A stretch of DNA of 64,000 bases from Rotaria socialis (Eukaryota; Rotifera; Eurotatoria; Philodinida; Philodinidae): positions 186,001-250,000 of the forward strand of contig CAJNYU010000184.1 of assembly GCA_905331475.1 (NCBI GenBank), in the 5' to 3' direction. Positions 39,324 to 52,400 of this stretch are shown piece by piece. The translations under genes and the position numbers were made by a program. The notes beneath the pieces were generated by a model, which was not told the origin of the DNA, did no database searches, and saw only the letters and a list, made by a program, of their open reading frames with translations. Position 1 is the stretch's first letter, and each line of letters begins with the position of its first letter.

Positions 39324-40239
39324 TTAGGCACCTTGTTTGCGTGTTATTGGTTCATTAAGAACGCGATCAAGATATTTTTTAACTTCCGGCCATATTTTAT
39401 CACTCTCACGTCCATGAAATTCTTGAAGAACATGCATTTTTCTATAGAAAAACAAAAAAACAAATTCTTGTGAGACAAATTCTTTTCTTGTAAAATTTAC
39501 TTGTAGAAAGCTGTAATTGGATTTGTATTTTTATCATAGGTTTCTAAACGACTACGAATAACAGCAGGCTTGTCATCTTCACGTTGTGTTAATGGTTCAC
39601 CTGTGTTATCATCTTTGCCCTAAAACAAACAATGTATTTCATGGGAAAGTCAATTTTTTTGTTAAATTAAATTTACAGCAACTTTAGGTGGATTCCATAA
39701 GAGATTATAAACACGTCCACTTGGTGCATGAACCCATCTATCTTTTAAGCGATTAATAATTTCATCGAATGGCACATTGAGTGCAACAACATGATCAACA
39801 CTCAATTCTTTATGTAATGATTGGGCTTGATTTAATGTTCGTGGATAACCTTTAAAATGGAAACGAAACAAAACCGTGTATTATTATTTATTTTTAATTG
39901 ATTTAGTGAATATTACCATCGAGTAAAAATCCTTTGTCACGAATTTTTTGAAGTTCGCCAACAACAAATTTCAATACAAGTTCATCTGGTAAAAGGAGAC
40001 CTTTATCGATATGTTCTTTGATTATTTTACTTTCCTCTTTAAATAGAATAAAATATCAATAATTGAACATATATAAGCAAAACAAATGTACCAGATTTGC
40101 GTTGAATATGTTGACGAAGTAAATCACCAACAACAATATGAGGCATACCATAGGTTTTTACAATTCGACTAGCAATTGTACCCTTGCCTGAACCAGGTGC
40201 ACCCAAAATAACTAAACGACGAGCAATATGAGCTGACAT
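39324..40239 (-). CDS. AK3: Adenylate kinase 3 (GTP:AMP phosphotransferase)
   Basis: Transfers phosphate between GTP (or ITP) and AMP, usually in the mitochondrial matrix. Five minus-strand exons: 40239-40092, about 40037-39917, about 39852-39679, about 39619-39500 and about 39440 to TAA 39324-39326. All junctions keep frame, giving about 227 residues, the length of animal AK3. Motifs: P-loop [11 protein letters not shown] (residues 11-21), GDLLRQHI, the NMP-binding [19 protein letters not shown], the short [23 protein letters not shown] with no zinc Cys (AK3/AK4 type), and [16 protein letters not shown]. The N-terminus MSAHIARR is short, as in AK3, which uses an internal signal. A TCTTTTAG acceptor ends 6 nt before the ATG. 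It is divergent from the coiled-coil gene, with 401 bp between starts. Confidence 0.94.
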
Positions 40240-40640
40240 TTCTATCTAAAAGATATATTCAACCTAGATTTCTAGTAGCTCATCATAAAAATAAATAATA
40301 AGAAAAAAAACATTGAGAGAGAAAAAAAAAAATATATGATCATGGCCACTCCCACCCCTGAATCATTTATCGATCAATAGATTGAAATGAAAAGTATAAA
40401 AAGGAAAATATTGATGATAAATTAAAAAAAAATTCAATTCATCTTTACAATAAATTTTATTCGTCTCGTTAACATTATTCAGAAATCTTATGATTACTAT
40501 CGTAGAGGTAGATCCATAGTATCGATATTGAAAATGGCGGTTATGATTGATCGTTTCTTCTCTGTTCTGCAATCAGTAGAGAAAGAGAAGAAATATTTTC
40601 AAAGATCTATTGAAATAATACTATTCATTCGCAAAAAAAA

Positions 40641-43600
40641 ATGACGACAACAAATTCAACATCAGATGTAATGGATCAATTATCACCAAGTATGTTCAAG
40701 GCGTTGAAGCTTGTTAAAAGTTTTTTTTCTGTACAAAAAAACGATCAGTTTATACGAATATTTATTTAACATGGATTTTATCTCGTCTATATTCATCATT
40801 TTTTCTTATTGGCGAAAACAAAAATTGTCCTTTTCTTTCTTGCTTGCAGCACTTGCACTTGATATCTCAATGAAAGAGATTGACCAAAATGGACGTGAGG
40901 ATGAACGTATGGTGCTTGTATTCAATGCTTTCGATCAAATCATTCCACAATTAGGTGTTTTCTCTCCGATTACAGCCAAACTTCGTAATGAATTTTTCGG
41001 TATGAAAATTTAAACAACAAAATCGGATTTTTTTGTCTATTTATTCAACTTGATTTATTTTCATAATAGATTTTATCTACAGTGGTCAATTTACTGTGGA
41101 AAAAATTCATAATAAGACTCCAAAAAAACGTAAACGGATTGCTTGTGTTGAACGATTAGCTTTTAAAGTTCTTTGCCATCGACTAATTGATCAACATCAT
41201 GAACAATCGAATATGTTCGAAAATAAAATAGCTGATATGGAAACAAAGTAATATTCAATAGAAAAAAACTATCAAAATAGCTTACTTTATTTATTTCAAT
41301 ATAGTTTGGCTGGAAAAAATCGTGATTTAAATCAAGCATTTGAAAAAGTTGAACAAATAGAAAATGCTAAACAAAAACTAATAGATGAGTTAGCAAGCTT
41401 GAAAAGGACATTGAATGAAAAAGATAATGAAATACAAAAGTATTTAAGAAACAGAACAAGTCAAAGAGATCTATTTGATTTGATTTTTGAATAATTTAGG
41501 TTAAAAGAAGAATGTGACAGAATTCGTTATAATAGTGATCAAGAAATTAACAAAACACGCTTGCAAGTCAAAGAAATAATAGTCAGTTGATTTTGATACG
41601 TTTCAAGAAAACAGATATTTAATATCGATTTGTTTCTACTATAGGAAAATCAAGCAGCTACTGAAGCATTGATAGATGATTTATCAAAATATAAACAAGG
41701 TTATGATGAAATGCAAGAAGGTAAGAAAATAGTTATCTTTGAGTATAGATACTGCAAATTTTTGAGATTTAGCTAAGCTATCATCTTTAAATAGAAGTAG
41801 TTTTGAAAGAAAATATGTAATTCACTCGGACGTTGATTAAACATATTTAAATCATTGATTAGAATTCGAAGATAATGAGCTAAGAGAGTAAATCATTTTC
41901 TATCTAGTACTATTTTATAATAATGTCATATTTGTATTAATAATATTCATTGATTTTTGTCAGCTTTTACCGATAATTCAACTCGAGCACCGTCGGCAAA
42001 AAGACGAGCGGCGCAAGATGACAACGACAATGATGCATACGTTGATGTTAAAGTATTTCTTTAAATTTGAAAAACAAAAAAAAAATTGAAATAAAATTTT
42101 TCTTAGAATCAAATAATGCTCGATATTCAAGTAGCTCTTCGATTAGAAGATCAATTGTCAACATTACTCAATATGACAACAGAAGGTTAGAAATCATTTT
42201 TTTTTCCTGATTTTAGAACTAGAATTATTCTTGTTTTCATATTAGAATATGATCAAATATTAGATGATGAACATACGAAATTACTTCAAACTCAACAATT
42301 TCCATCTGAATGTCATTTTATTTGGGATAATGTAAGAGAAATTTTGAAAATAGACAAAGAGACTTTCTTTCTTTCTTTAATTAATTTAGATTGCAGCTGA
42401 AAAACTACGATACGCACAAACCATAAAAGAAATTCGAGAAGAAATTGATATAACACAACGTCATAGACGTAGTTTAGAAGAAAAATTAGAAATGATTGTT
42501 ATCAAAGAAAATGAAGAACTTAAGTAAATTTGATGAAACTTTCTTTCCTGATCAAATTTATGAATACTTTAGGAATCGTAAAGTAACAGCAGTATTTACA
42601 GCAAACGAAGCGGCTCAAAAGACAGGTTTGATCAGAAGGAAATTCACATGACAAGATTCTGTTATTCGAAATTCTAGGGAAAATATCTAATCCTTTACAT
42701 GGTCTTGAACATGCATTTGAATCGGCTGGCCGCAAAACTGATATGATTGGATATGCACCACAAGAACGTATTATTTCACGTTTTTCTTATATGCTTGAAT
42801 CATCAAACAATGGGCGAGCATGGGCAGATTTTGAATTATCTTCTTTTTGTGATAGCTGTGCTGATAAAGTATTTGTTTTAAATTGTGTTTTGCTTCCAAA
42901 TTCAGTTATCCATTATTTTATTCTAGACTTATTTGTGTCCTCACAAATTTGCTGAAGCTCAAATTATTGCTCGAGTACCAGACGGTACAAAATATATTCG
43001 AATTTCTCGTCCAATTCTGAAATACAATGATACACTTGTTCGGTAAAGAAATCTCGAGAAAGAAGTTCTTTTTTTTTTTGACAAACTCTATTCTAACATC
43101 GTAAGATTCAATCTGATTAACGCTTTTGACAATGAGTATTGTATACAAATACACGTTGAGTTTCTTTCTACGTCGATGAACACTTACAGGATTATCTATT
43201 TCTGCTAAGTTGTAAGACTGTCATTGTGCTCAGATCTCAAGAAATAGAAAGATTTTAAGATTAAGAAGTACACGACTAACTACAAAATTCCCATGTTAAA
43301 AACTTGATTTCAAGAATCGATTATAATCATACGATTTTAATCAATAATTTTAGCTGTTAATAATCAGAGAAAAATCAGTATTTAATCGATTATTTCCATT
43401 TATCATGATTATAATCAATTTTTTAAAATATTCTTAACCAATTATCATCATAAAAATGGAAATAATCGATTAAATACTGATTTTGCTATGATTATTACAG
43501 CTAAAATTATTGATTAAAATCGTATGATTAAAATCGATTTTGATCTCACTAAAGCTGCTTTTTTTCGATATTTTTTTACATGGGTCTCTAGATCAGAAAC

Positions 43601-46136
43601 TATTTTAGGATCCTACGAACTCTTACTATTCGATAGAGATATGACTGCAGCAAAATTCCAAAGATTTCTGTGATTGTCTATTTAATCTCAAAATCTTATG
43701 TAAAATTTTCATATCTTTCAAAAATATTACCAGTCATAGAATGATTCGATATGATAGCATGATAATTATCTCGTGGCAGATACTTGCCTCTATGGCTAGT
43801 CAGTATAGACGATGATCTTCTACTTGACCCTACAGCCTATAATAGTTGTAGCCAGCGTTCATTTGCTTCAAGATATGTTTTTGTTTTTGTTTTATAGAAG
43901 TGTAATGATCGATAATCAAACGTTATTTGACCAAATGCTTCCACCTATATATCAACAAAATACTGCAAGCATCATGCGAACTAATTATCCAGGATATTTT
44001 AATACTGATCAACAAAGTCAACGACGTACAGTTAGTTCAGATTCTCAATTAGACGCTGGACCTCTCGTATGTTGATTTCGTTTTTAATTAGGAATAGATT
44101 TTGCATTCGTTTTCATTAAAGATCCATTCATTTGATCGAGTTTGGGCTGATTATAAAAAACGTACTAATATAGAACGTCCTGTACCAAGACCATTTTCCA
44201 TAGTAGGTTTTAAAAATAAGCTCATTTTGAATCTAATTTCTATAAATAGGAACGACTTTTAACTTTAATGACCGAAATAATAGCTTATGAATGTTATTGT
44301 GATAGTCGTCTGTTGACTGTAACAGGAAATATTGTGGTAAGTGAAATAACGTATTGTCCATTTGCATTAGATTTAAAATTGTTTAGGATGATATTTATGA
44401 ATTTTTCAATAAACGATATTCAACAATTGATGATATTACTTTTAATGCTGTACACGATCTTTTTACTTCATTAGTCGCATATAAAAATGAATTTAAGGTT
44501 TTATTTTCGTATTAAAAAAAAAGAATATTTAATATTGCTCTCTTCTCGCATGCAGATACTTGAACTATTTTCACATATTTTGATTGGCAATATTGATTTA
44601 GCTGGTATTTATTATGTAACTCTACTCGGTGATATTCTTGATAAAATAGAATGGAATGAAACTGATGATATAAGAGTATTTTTCAATTCTATTTATCCAT
44701 TTCTTGACGTAAGCTTTTTGGAATTTGTATTCATTTATTGTTCTCTTATAAAACTAATTTAATTTAAATTAGGAAGAAGGATTGGATACAGTTGTTATTG
44801 ATTTTATATCATATACAGAAAATAAAATTAGTCGTCATCTTGTTATCGAATTTATTATAACATTATTACTCAAAGGAAAAGAACCATTGATTCAAGAAGT
44901 AAATATAATTTCCAACACGATGTTTCACAAAGTTTTCTCACAGTCAAAATAGGGGAATAATTTTCAACAGAATTTGAATACTCATCATGATTTTCTAAAC
45001 TATATAAAATTGAAAGAAAACAATAGAAAACGGTTTCGTTCAATACTGTTTCTCGTCGATCTTGAATAGATGATAAAAATGCGATTGTCGTGTAATGATC
45101 TCGAAATAAAACTCGAGCACTTCATAATTCATCAACAGTTCGCAATTGAATATTTGTTTTCTTCGTTCACCTAAGAAATTCGTTAGATCAAGACAGTACC
45201 GTAGGTATTTTCATTTTCAATTATTTATTTGGCTCTTTGATTCGACTCACAATAGTTTTTAAGTAGACTAGTTATGCCTTGCTGTTATTGTAGTAAAATC
45301 TCCATTAGAACAATAAAAATTTTTTCAACTCTTGGTGCTCAAAACCCTCTGAGGTAAAACCTTTGACATTTTTTTTTTGTATGAACAAATTTAGTTTAAG
45401 GTCAATCTAGTTCTAGCGATAAAAAAATTCTGCCATCGAAAATTTAAAACTTATGAAAAACTGCATTTATATTTTATATTTTTATAGATGCAATATAAAC
45501 TTTCCGTTCAATTGACACAAAATTTCGATATGATGAATGAATTAGAATTTCATACTGCTATCGAAAATATAGCGTATACAGCTGATGAACGTATTGTCTC
45601 AAGATTTTTTAAACGAGCCGAACGTCATTCACATTGGGATAATCTACAAGGTTTCGTTTTAATGACAAAATTAGCTCGTAAGGAGATACTCTTCCTTCCA
45701 GTTTAAAAAAAAAACAATTTTTCAATCATTTTAAAATAATCTAGATATAGCTGCATTTATCTATTTTACACAATTAATTGAAGAACAAAAAGAACCTTTG
45801 AATGAAAGAATTCTAAAAGAATATAATTTACGAAGAAAAAGTGATGGTATTGATCGTGGTAAGAGAAAGAAAGTTAACTCATTAGGTTCTATGATTGATA
45901 TTTTTTCTCATAGAGGGTCGAGCTGGAAAACAAATTACTCATGAACAAATGGAACCAATAAAATATTTCAAACTTAAAGCTTTAGGACAAATTCTATACG
46001 AGTATGCTATTATTTTTTCCACATAAGTATATTTTTCGATGAATTTTCTAGACCAAATATTACAGAACTACCCGATGATAGAAAAAATCTCAATGCATCA
46101 GCAAGTTTTGAAAATGAAAATATCTCACAATCATAA
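40641..46136 (+). CDS. Large multi-exon coiled-coil protein, possibly TSNAXIP1-like
   Basis: Many short exons from ATG 40641 (MTTTNSTSDVMDQLSP) to TAA 46134-46136. The N-terminal helical domain reads MVLVFNAFDQIIPQLGVF then KLRNEFFDFIYSGQF. A long coiled coil follows (NLAGKNRDLNQAFEKVEQI ... LIDELASLKRTLNEKDNEI) with a basic PSAKRRAAQDDND patch, then a second coil (YAQTIKEIREEIDITQRHRR). The C-terminal half is helical: GYAPQERIISRFSYMLE, RVWADYKKRTNIERP, DLAGIYYVTLLGDILDKI, and ADERIVSRFFKRAERH, which could be EF-hand-like. The first block recalls the N-terminal domain of translin-associated factor X-interacting protein 1, a cilium/testis protein, but this is a weak guess. Exons were followed by frame; two introns are long (about 850 and 590 nt), the first holding a fold-back repeat. 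Confidence 0.6.
43315..43541. repeat. Fold-back element (MITE-like) inside an intron
   Basis: Two arms of about 89 bp, 43315-43403 and 43452-43541, are near-perfect inverted copies. Both contain ACGATTTTAATCAATAATTT / its complement and a CAGTATTTAATCGATTATTT / its complement, with few mismatches. The spacer is about 48 bp and itself AT-rich and partly palindromic. It sits in the 43043-43897 intron of the coiled-coil gene, in an otherwise ordinary intron sequence. No ORF and no obvious target-site duplication. RNA from this intron would form a long hairpin. Confidence 0.88.
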
Positions 46137-47928
46137 ATACTACGATTTTTTGTACTTTTTTTAAATAAAATAAATACAGAAAAACATAACTATCACTGAA
46201 TCCATGTTTAAAGGATCTGATGGCGGTGTTAGCAACGTTAATAGTTATATTTGAAATGAAAATTATTCTACAAGTGACGTGATCATTTCACATTTTTGTT
46301 GAAAATCTTGTGCGATTTGTAATTATTAGCATGGCATGTGAAACAAGGACACTGAAGTGCAAGTTCTTTCATTGTGTTTATGGGTAAGGCGAAGAGTAAA
46401 AGTTTGGTGATTCGTGCGAAAAGAGCTATTTTTTTACCCTGATTACTTAATATCTTGCATGATTAGACTAATTTATTAATGATGGCGTAAGTGCTGTTAA
46501 TCAAAACTGTTCAAATTTTCTATAAGATAACTGGAAATAATTACAAAGCCTTTCAATAGTTGAAAATCATGCATTATTATTCAACTATAATGATAATATC
46601 TTAAAAGTTTCCTAGTATTTTGTTGAACGGCCATGAACGTATTATGCAGTAGTTATCCTTGATAATCAGACATTTGCTATGTTATACGTGTAGATTATTA
46701 TACTATTTAAAAACAAAGAACGTTCAACATGTTGGATAATATTCTAATAGAAATGAAAAGATGTTTCTTTGACCTTAGCAATATTTATTCTATTATAGTG
46801 TAATAATAAAAATAAGCTCAATAAAATCCATATAGACTCTAACTTGTACAGCTAGGCGATATCATTACACAGAAACCCAACATTCGTTCTTCAATTACTT
46901 CATTTTTTTAGCACTATTCTATGATGTCTCCGGAACGTCATCTACTAGTTAGCAAGAAAAAAATATAGCACATTTGGTAACTGGGCTCACAAGCAACGAC
47001 TCGATGGATTACTCTTTTTTTTTATTTCGACGTTTCAAGTGAGTAGGATGCATATAGAAATCTGAACATCTACGAATATTCGACCAATATATTGCATTTA
47101 TAATACAAGTCTTTTCTCATATAATGAGTAGTAAGAAACTTCTATTTAAAAACAAGACAACTCAATGATGCTCTGGATCTCGACATGATTTTGTAAATGT
47201 GAAACTCACTAGTTGCAATGCAGCTCCTTAGAGAACCTTGTGATACTCCGTCTAGCATAGGCTTTCTGCTTCGGCTACAAAAGTCACATTCTTGATGCAG
47301 ACAATTAAGGCAAAACAAGGTATCAATTAAAAAGATTCGTTTGACTCTAATGAAAGGTTATGACGAATATTTCCTTTTTTGAATGAACAGCATTGGAAAC
47401 TTCATGATTTGGCTATTTCCTTATGAAAATGTTATGTTATCAAATCATTCTCATGGATAAAACGTTGTGTGATTAGTTTTTTTTTTATGACAGACAATAG
47501 ATTAGTAACGATAAGTTCTAATGCAACGTGTACACATTAGAGATCGTTAAGTAGGGCGATGAGAAAAGCTGAATTGTTTTCTTTTTTTTTGCGTATGAAG
47601 AATATGTTCACTGCTAAGTAGAAGATGATACCCTCTATAGTAATAGGTGCTCTTGATGATTCTTACTATCTAATGGCCGTTTTCTTTTCTGTTTTTTAAA
47701 TATCATATTCTTTGAACAAAGAATGATGAATTGTTAGTATAAATGAATATATCTATTTAGTTTGATAGAAGTAGTGTCTTGAAAAACAATTTTTCCTATA
47801 CTCAAATATTGATCTACTTTTTCACTATAGAGTCATTTTATTTTGTTCAGTCATCTTCGATTGAGCTCAAAAACTCAATTGATACATCCACATTGTCAAT
47901 AGTACAGATATAACAAAATAGATTTAAC
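46137..47928. other. Intergenic region
   Basis: About 1.8 kb of AT-rich sequence with no gene, repeat or motif I can support. Confidence 0.5.
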
Positions 47929-48956
47929 ATGTCGACACCAATCATTGTAACATTGGCTAATATTTCAAAAAAATATTACTATATTTACAGGTTTAACCAT
48001 ATTTATTGCCGGTATCATTGGCAATTTGTTAAATATTATTGTATTTCTCAGTTTGAAAACTTTCCGAGAATACGCTAGTGCATTTTATTTATGTGACATG
48101 TCATTTGCTAACATTGGCAATATGATTTCAGGTTTACTTTCTCGGATTATTATCAGTGGGTTTCATCATGATTTAACAGCGATTTCACTTTTAATCTGTA
48201 AAATAAAATCATATACAATGCAATTTTTCATGCTGACTTCTTTGACACGCATATGTTTGTTACCCATTGATCAATATTTGCCTACGTGTGCTCGAATTCA
48301 ATGGCGTCAATGGAGTAATATTAAAACAGCTCATCATTTAACAATACTATTTATTATCGGTTGGCTTCTGCATGGAATTCTCTATCTAATATATTTTGAT
48401 TTAGCACCATCTCCAGGCATGGATGAGACTAGCTGTGCCAGTAATAGTGTAGCCTTTCGTCAATATCATACCTATGACTGTATTATCAATTTGACATGCA
48501 TTTTACCTATTTTTGTTTCTGTTTTTTTTCGGAACCTTGCCTCATAATAATGTTAAAATTTAAAACATAGAACAATATCGCTTGTGCAACGTTATTCAGA
48601 CAAACAAATAACAAAGATGGCTCTTAATCAACTTTTTTATAATTGTATTTTTACTTCACCGTATGCTACTTTCACAATTTGGAAAGCATTTTCTAGCCAA
48701 TACACAAGATCCAGTTATTTTTGCAAAGGCCAAGTTTGCAAATGTTATGACCATGCTTTTCTATTTGTTAAGCTTTGCAGTAAGTTGAGATTTACTGTTT
48801 TAAATTTTTTAATAGACTAACTTTGTTGTTTCATTTTTCGTTTTCTTTTAGTGTCCTTTTTGTGTTTATATTTCTTCATCTGAACGAATTCGCAAACAAC
48901 GGATGCATGTTTTATTTGAAGTACACCTAAAGTGCTGGCGACCACCGAGAATCTAG
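47929..48956 (+). pseudogene. Rhodopsin-like GPCR pseudogene
   Basis: Reads as a seven-helix receptor of the large invertebrate orphan/peptide-receptor type, but the frame is broken. ATG 47929 gives MSTPIIVTLANIS. A shift in an A-run near 47970 is needed to reach TM1 (IAGIIGNLLNIIVFLSLKTF). The frame then runs through TM2, TM3 (ending RICLLPIDQYL, in the place of the DRY region), TM4 (HHLTILFIIGWLLHGILYLI) and TM5 up to a stop at about 48547. Two more shifts near 48550-48570 restore RTISLVQRYSDKQITKMAL. Another near 48690 restores DPVIFAKAKFANVM and TM7. A spliced last exon (from 48852) gives CPFCVYISSSERIRKQRM and a stop at 48954-48956. At least four disruptions rule out a functional protein, apart from sequencing error in homopolymers. 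Confidence 0.82.
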
Positions 48957-49327
48957 GTCAATCAAGTGGTGGTACCAGCTTCAGGAGTTGACCCGTAAAA
49001 ATGATGACATTAACAATTTTTATATAGATTCATATTGTATTTTATCTTGAAAGAATTTCGTTGTATTGTTCTAACAGACATAGTTATTCTAATCAAGCAT
49101 CATTTCAAAAACTAGACAAACTCTTAAATATATGATTGATGAAGATGAACGTCTACAGAAATTTCATCGCATAGTTTTCTCTAAATAATAATTATTTCAA
49201 AATGAAATCTCAGATCTGAAAATGATTTAATAGCAATGATCCAATGCATTCCTTCTGTCTTTTCATTTTAATATGTTGATAACGAACTAAGCTAGTACCA
49301 TAAAATTTTTTTAGCATGGATTATAAC

Positions 49328-49477
49328 TAGACATGGGCGATTCTTAAAAAATTAAACTTGTCGATTCCAATACGATTCCAAAAAGCATGCAGCCGATTCC
49401 GGTACGATTCTAAAATATATTAAAGCCGATTCCAGTACGATTCCGATTCCAAAAAAAGTTGACTTTGCCCATGTCTA
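49328..49477. mobile_element. hAT-type MITE with 8-bp target-site duplication
   Basis: A 150-bp non-coding element with an 11-bp perfect terminal inverted repeat, TAGACATGGGC at the left and GCCCATGTCTA at the right. It is flanked on both sides by the identical 8-mer ATTATAAC (49320-49327 and 49478-49485). The 8-bp duplication is the hallmark of hAT-superfamily transposition. Inside are tandem imperfect repeats of CGATTCC(A/G)(A/G)TACGATTC. There is no coding capacity, so it would depend on a transposase encoded elsewhere. Intact duplications point to fairly recent insertion. Confidence 0.9.
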
Positions 49478-52400
49478 ATTATAACGTTAACAACATTGAT
49501 TCTACTTAATCTTTTGGTTTCTCGCACAGTCTACTATAGATTGCTTGATGACATCCCAAATTTCGACGTGATAAAACTGAGCAGAATATCTCACACTAGT
49601 GACACACTTTGATGACCACATTTACGCCTAATTATTTTTACAATAGGTCACCAGTTCTATTTTATAAATATTCATCAATACACAAAATTGTCAACGCTAT
49701 CAATTGATAAAGGTAAACATTCTTACAATTTAATAGTAAATAAACCTTTTTTCGTCGATAATCTGCATTATCATGCATTTTTACACATTAGAAATGGTTC
49801 GATCTTAATGATATTCATTTCATTTAGCAACGGTCGTAGAAAGTAGCCAAGCGATTAAAGTAAATTATGATGAATGGCAAAATTGTAAATATTAACGAGA
49901 ACATTTGTTGATTTACTTATAGATTCATGATGTGCCATGTGAAAAAGTTTGAGATGAAAATTAACAACTACTTTAAAGTAAAAATAAATAATCTTTACTC
50001 ATTATTTGAGGGCCCTATGATAGATAGTTGTGGTGAAAAATTGGGAAGAACAGCAACGAATCTCAAACTTTGCGAAGCTAAGAAAAAAGAAAACTATGCA
50101 GCCAAGTAAATGCGTTTACTCTCAATCAAATCATGTGAAAATGATTTGTTTACGTGCAGCTGCAAAGCAAATTTTTGAAAGCTTCTTTTTGTTCATAATT
50201 GTCGTCACATTCCTGAAACGCTCGACAAGATACTTTTGAATCTGATATGCAAAGACACATCCTGAAAACTCTATTATTAAAATGACGTTGAATAACGTCA
50301 AACAAATATATGAAAATGATTTTAACTATTATGTCACTCAAATGGACAATAAAGATACGGATGGATATGTAATCAAGGAATCGTCTATCTTTCTTTTAGC
50401 GGTTTTGATCCTTCACTATCATGTCACTATTTACATTGAATTCATTCTAGTGCATAAGATCAAAATTGGATGTTTTATTCGAACTTATGGTAAATTCACA
50501 AATTAGTCATGATATCATGAGAATTGTTCAATCGTGATGGCAAAAAAAGAATTCACAGTTGTTTTGCTCGTCTGGCTGATTACTCTCTAGATTCGTATTA
50601 CCAACATTTTTTGTTCCGCTATGTGCTATGCAATTACTGAAAATATTGATATAGAAACTTTTGCATAAAACAAATCTATTTTAATATTACTCGTGATTTA
50701 ATTTCGTGATTCTAGTCTAAGAATAAACGATATATTATTGAAACTGATTTCTGAACAAGAAACTACTGATAATGCATTGTTAAATGAAGATGATGAAACG
50801 TTTTCAAATCAAGGCCAATAATTTCGCCGTCAGCAACTGTGAATTTCCGCCAAGAGCGTGCCGGGAAGTGGATGTTTCCGAACCGGAAAACCAAGAAAAT
50901 ATCAGGGAATTTGCAAACAGAAGTATCGGGACGTTATTATGTGACTGGATTTTTCTATTTCTGATTGTAGCTGACTGCTAAATTTCTGTTTTCAACTTCT
51001 AACCAGTTTCTGGTGTGTAAAACTTCGAATCTTTTAACTCGACACTACACAATCTATGCCTCCTCTGGTACTTATGAATTTGTAACTATTGTTTAATAAA
51101 CTTTCTTTCTTTTTTGCTTTCTCACACTTGCCGAAAGAATTATTATCCACTAACAGATATTTTTTGTACGGTGAAAATGTAAACCTATCATCACATCCAA
51201 TCATTCTGTCTTACAACAAGAACAGTGTAATTAAATAATGCAAAATCTTCCATGTTGTCATGAGTAGAAAGTAATGCACGACTAGTAAACCTTTTCTCTA
51301 TTCAAAAATAATGTATTTAAATGATTTAATTCAGATAAAACAGTAACAAGAATATTGTTTTACGAACACTAAATTGTCTCATGATGTTGTTGAAGGTTTA
51401 TTGTTATGTAAATTTGTTTTTGTTTTTGTTATAATGAAGATATTCACAGTTCATAAAATGTTTTACCGGTACTTGAATTTGTTCGTCAATATAATGTTTT
51501 AAATGAATGAAATCTGCTACAAAATTGAGGTGTTTGTCTAACACTAACATGGCTATTGAATAAAGATGATGCAATAAAAATACGGTGAAGCGTTGTCATT
51601 GATAGTAATCAAGGTAAACTTAAAGCACAATTAAGTGAGAGACCGGTAAATATTGATAATATATAATGAGATTTGTGAAGAGTATGAAGCAGTTAGATAT
51701 AACTGAACTTTTATAACGAATTAGACCAATGAGTTTTGACCAAACTGCTGGCAAAACATCATTATTTGTAGAATTAGAAAACTTCATCGACATCTAAAAC
51801 TAGTTTACACTGTTCGAGAACAAAGAAAGGTTTTTTGTATGAAAATCATCGCTTTTCAATTTCACTTACATGGACAAAACTCCAACCAAGTAGCTCATAT
51901 AATTGGAATAAAAGAATCTCTTTCTTAGCTATAATTTTGTTATGCTTTTTAAAATAAAAAAGAGTGCAATTGTCTCGCCTTACGGTCGTTTGCAATCATA
52001 TTTTTATATCCAGACATGCAATTCTATTTATAACTTTTTTCCGTCTTTCTCTCTTGCTTGTCATATTTTGCAACTAGCGAAAGAAAAGTTACAAGTGTCG
52101 TCAGTGAGAATTGAAGATAAGAAAGTAACAACCTATTGTATCAATTTTTTTCTAGGGCAGAACGGCATGCACACAGCCAGTGGTTCACACCTGTAATATG
52201 AAAAGAACAGAATTATTATTTGTGCCTATATATCGTATAGGTACAAAGACAAGAGAAACAAAAGGAGAGAGATGAAATACCATGAAGATGTCACAAGTCA
52301 ATGCAAATGGGATTCATATAGATGACATGTGAGATACGATGAATCATAATAGAGATCATAAAAATCTTAACAAGGTTACAACATAGACTATCGGAAACAT

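Noticed and set aside
50784..50981. 65-codon frame as a gene
   Set aside because: No homology, no splice or start context, and it lies among broken scraps in the gene desert.
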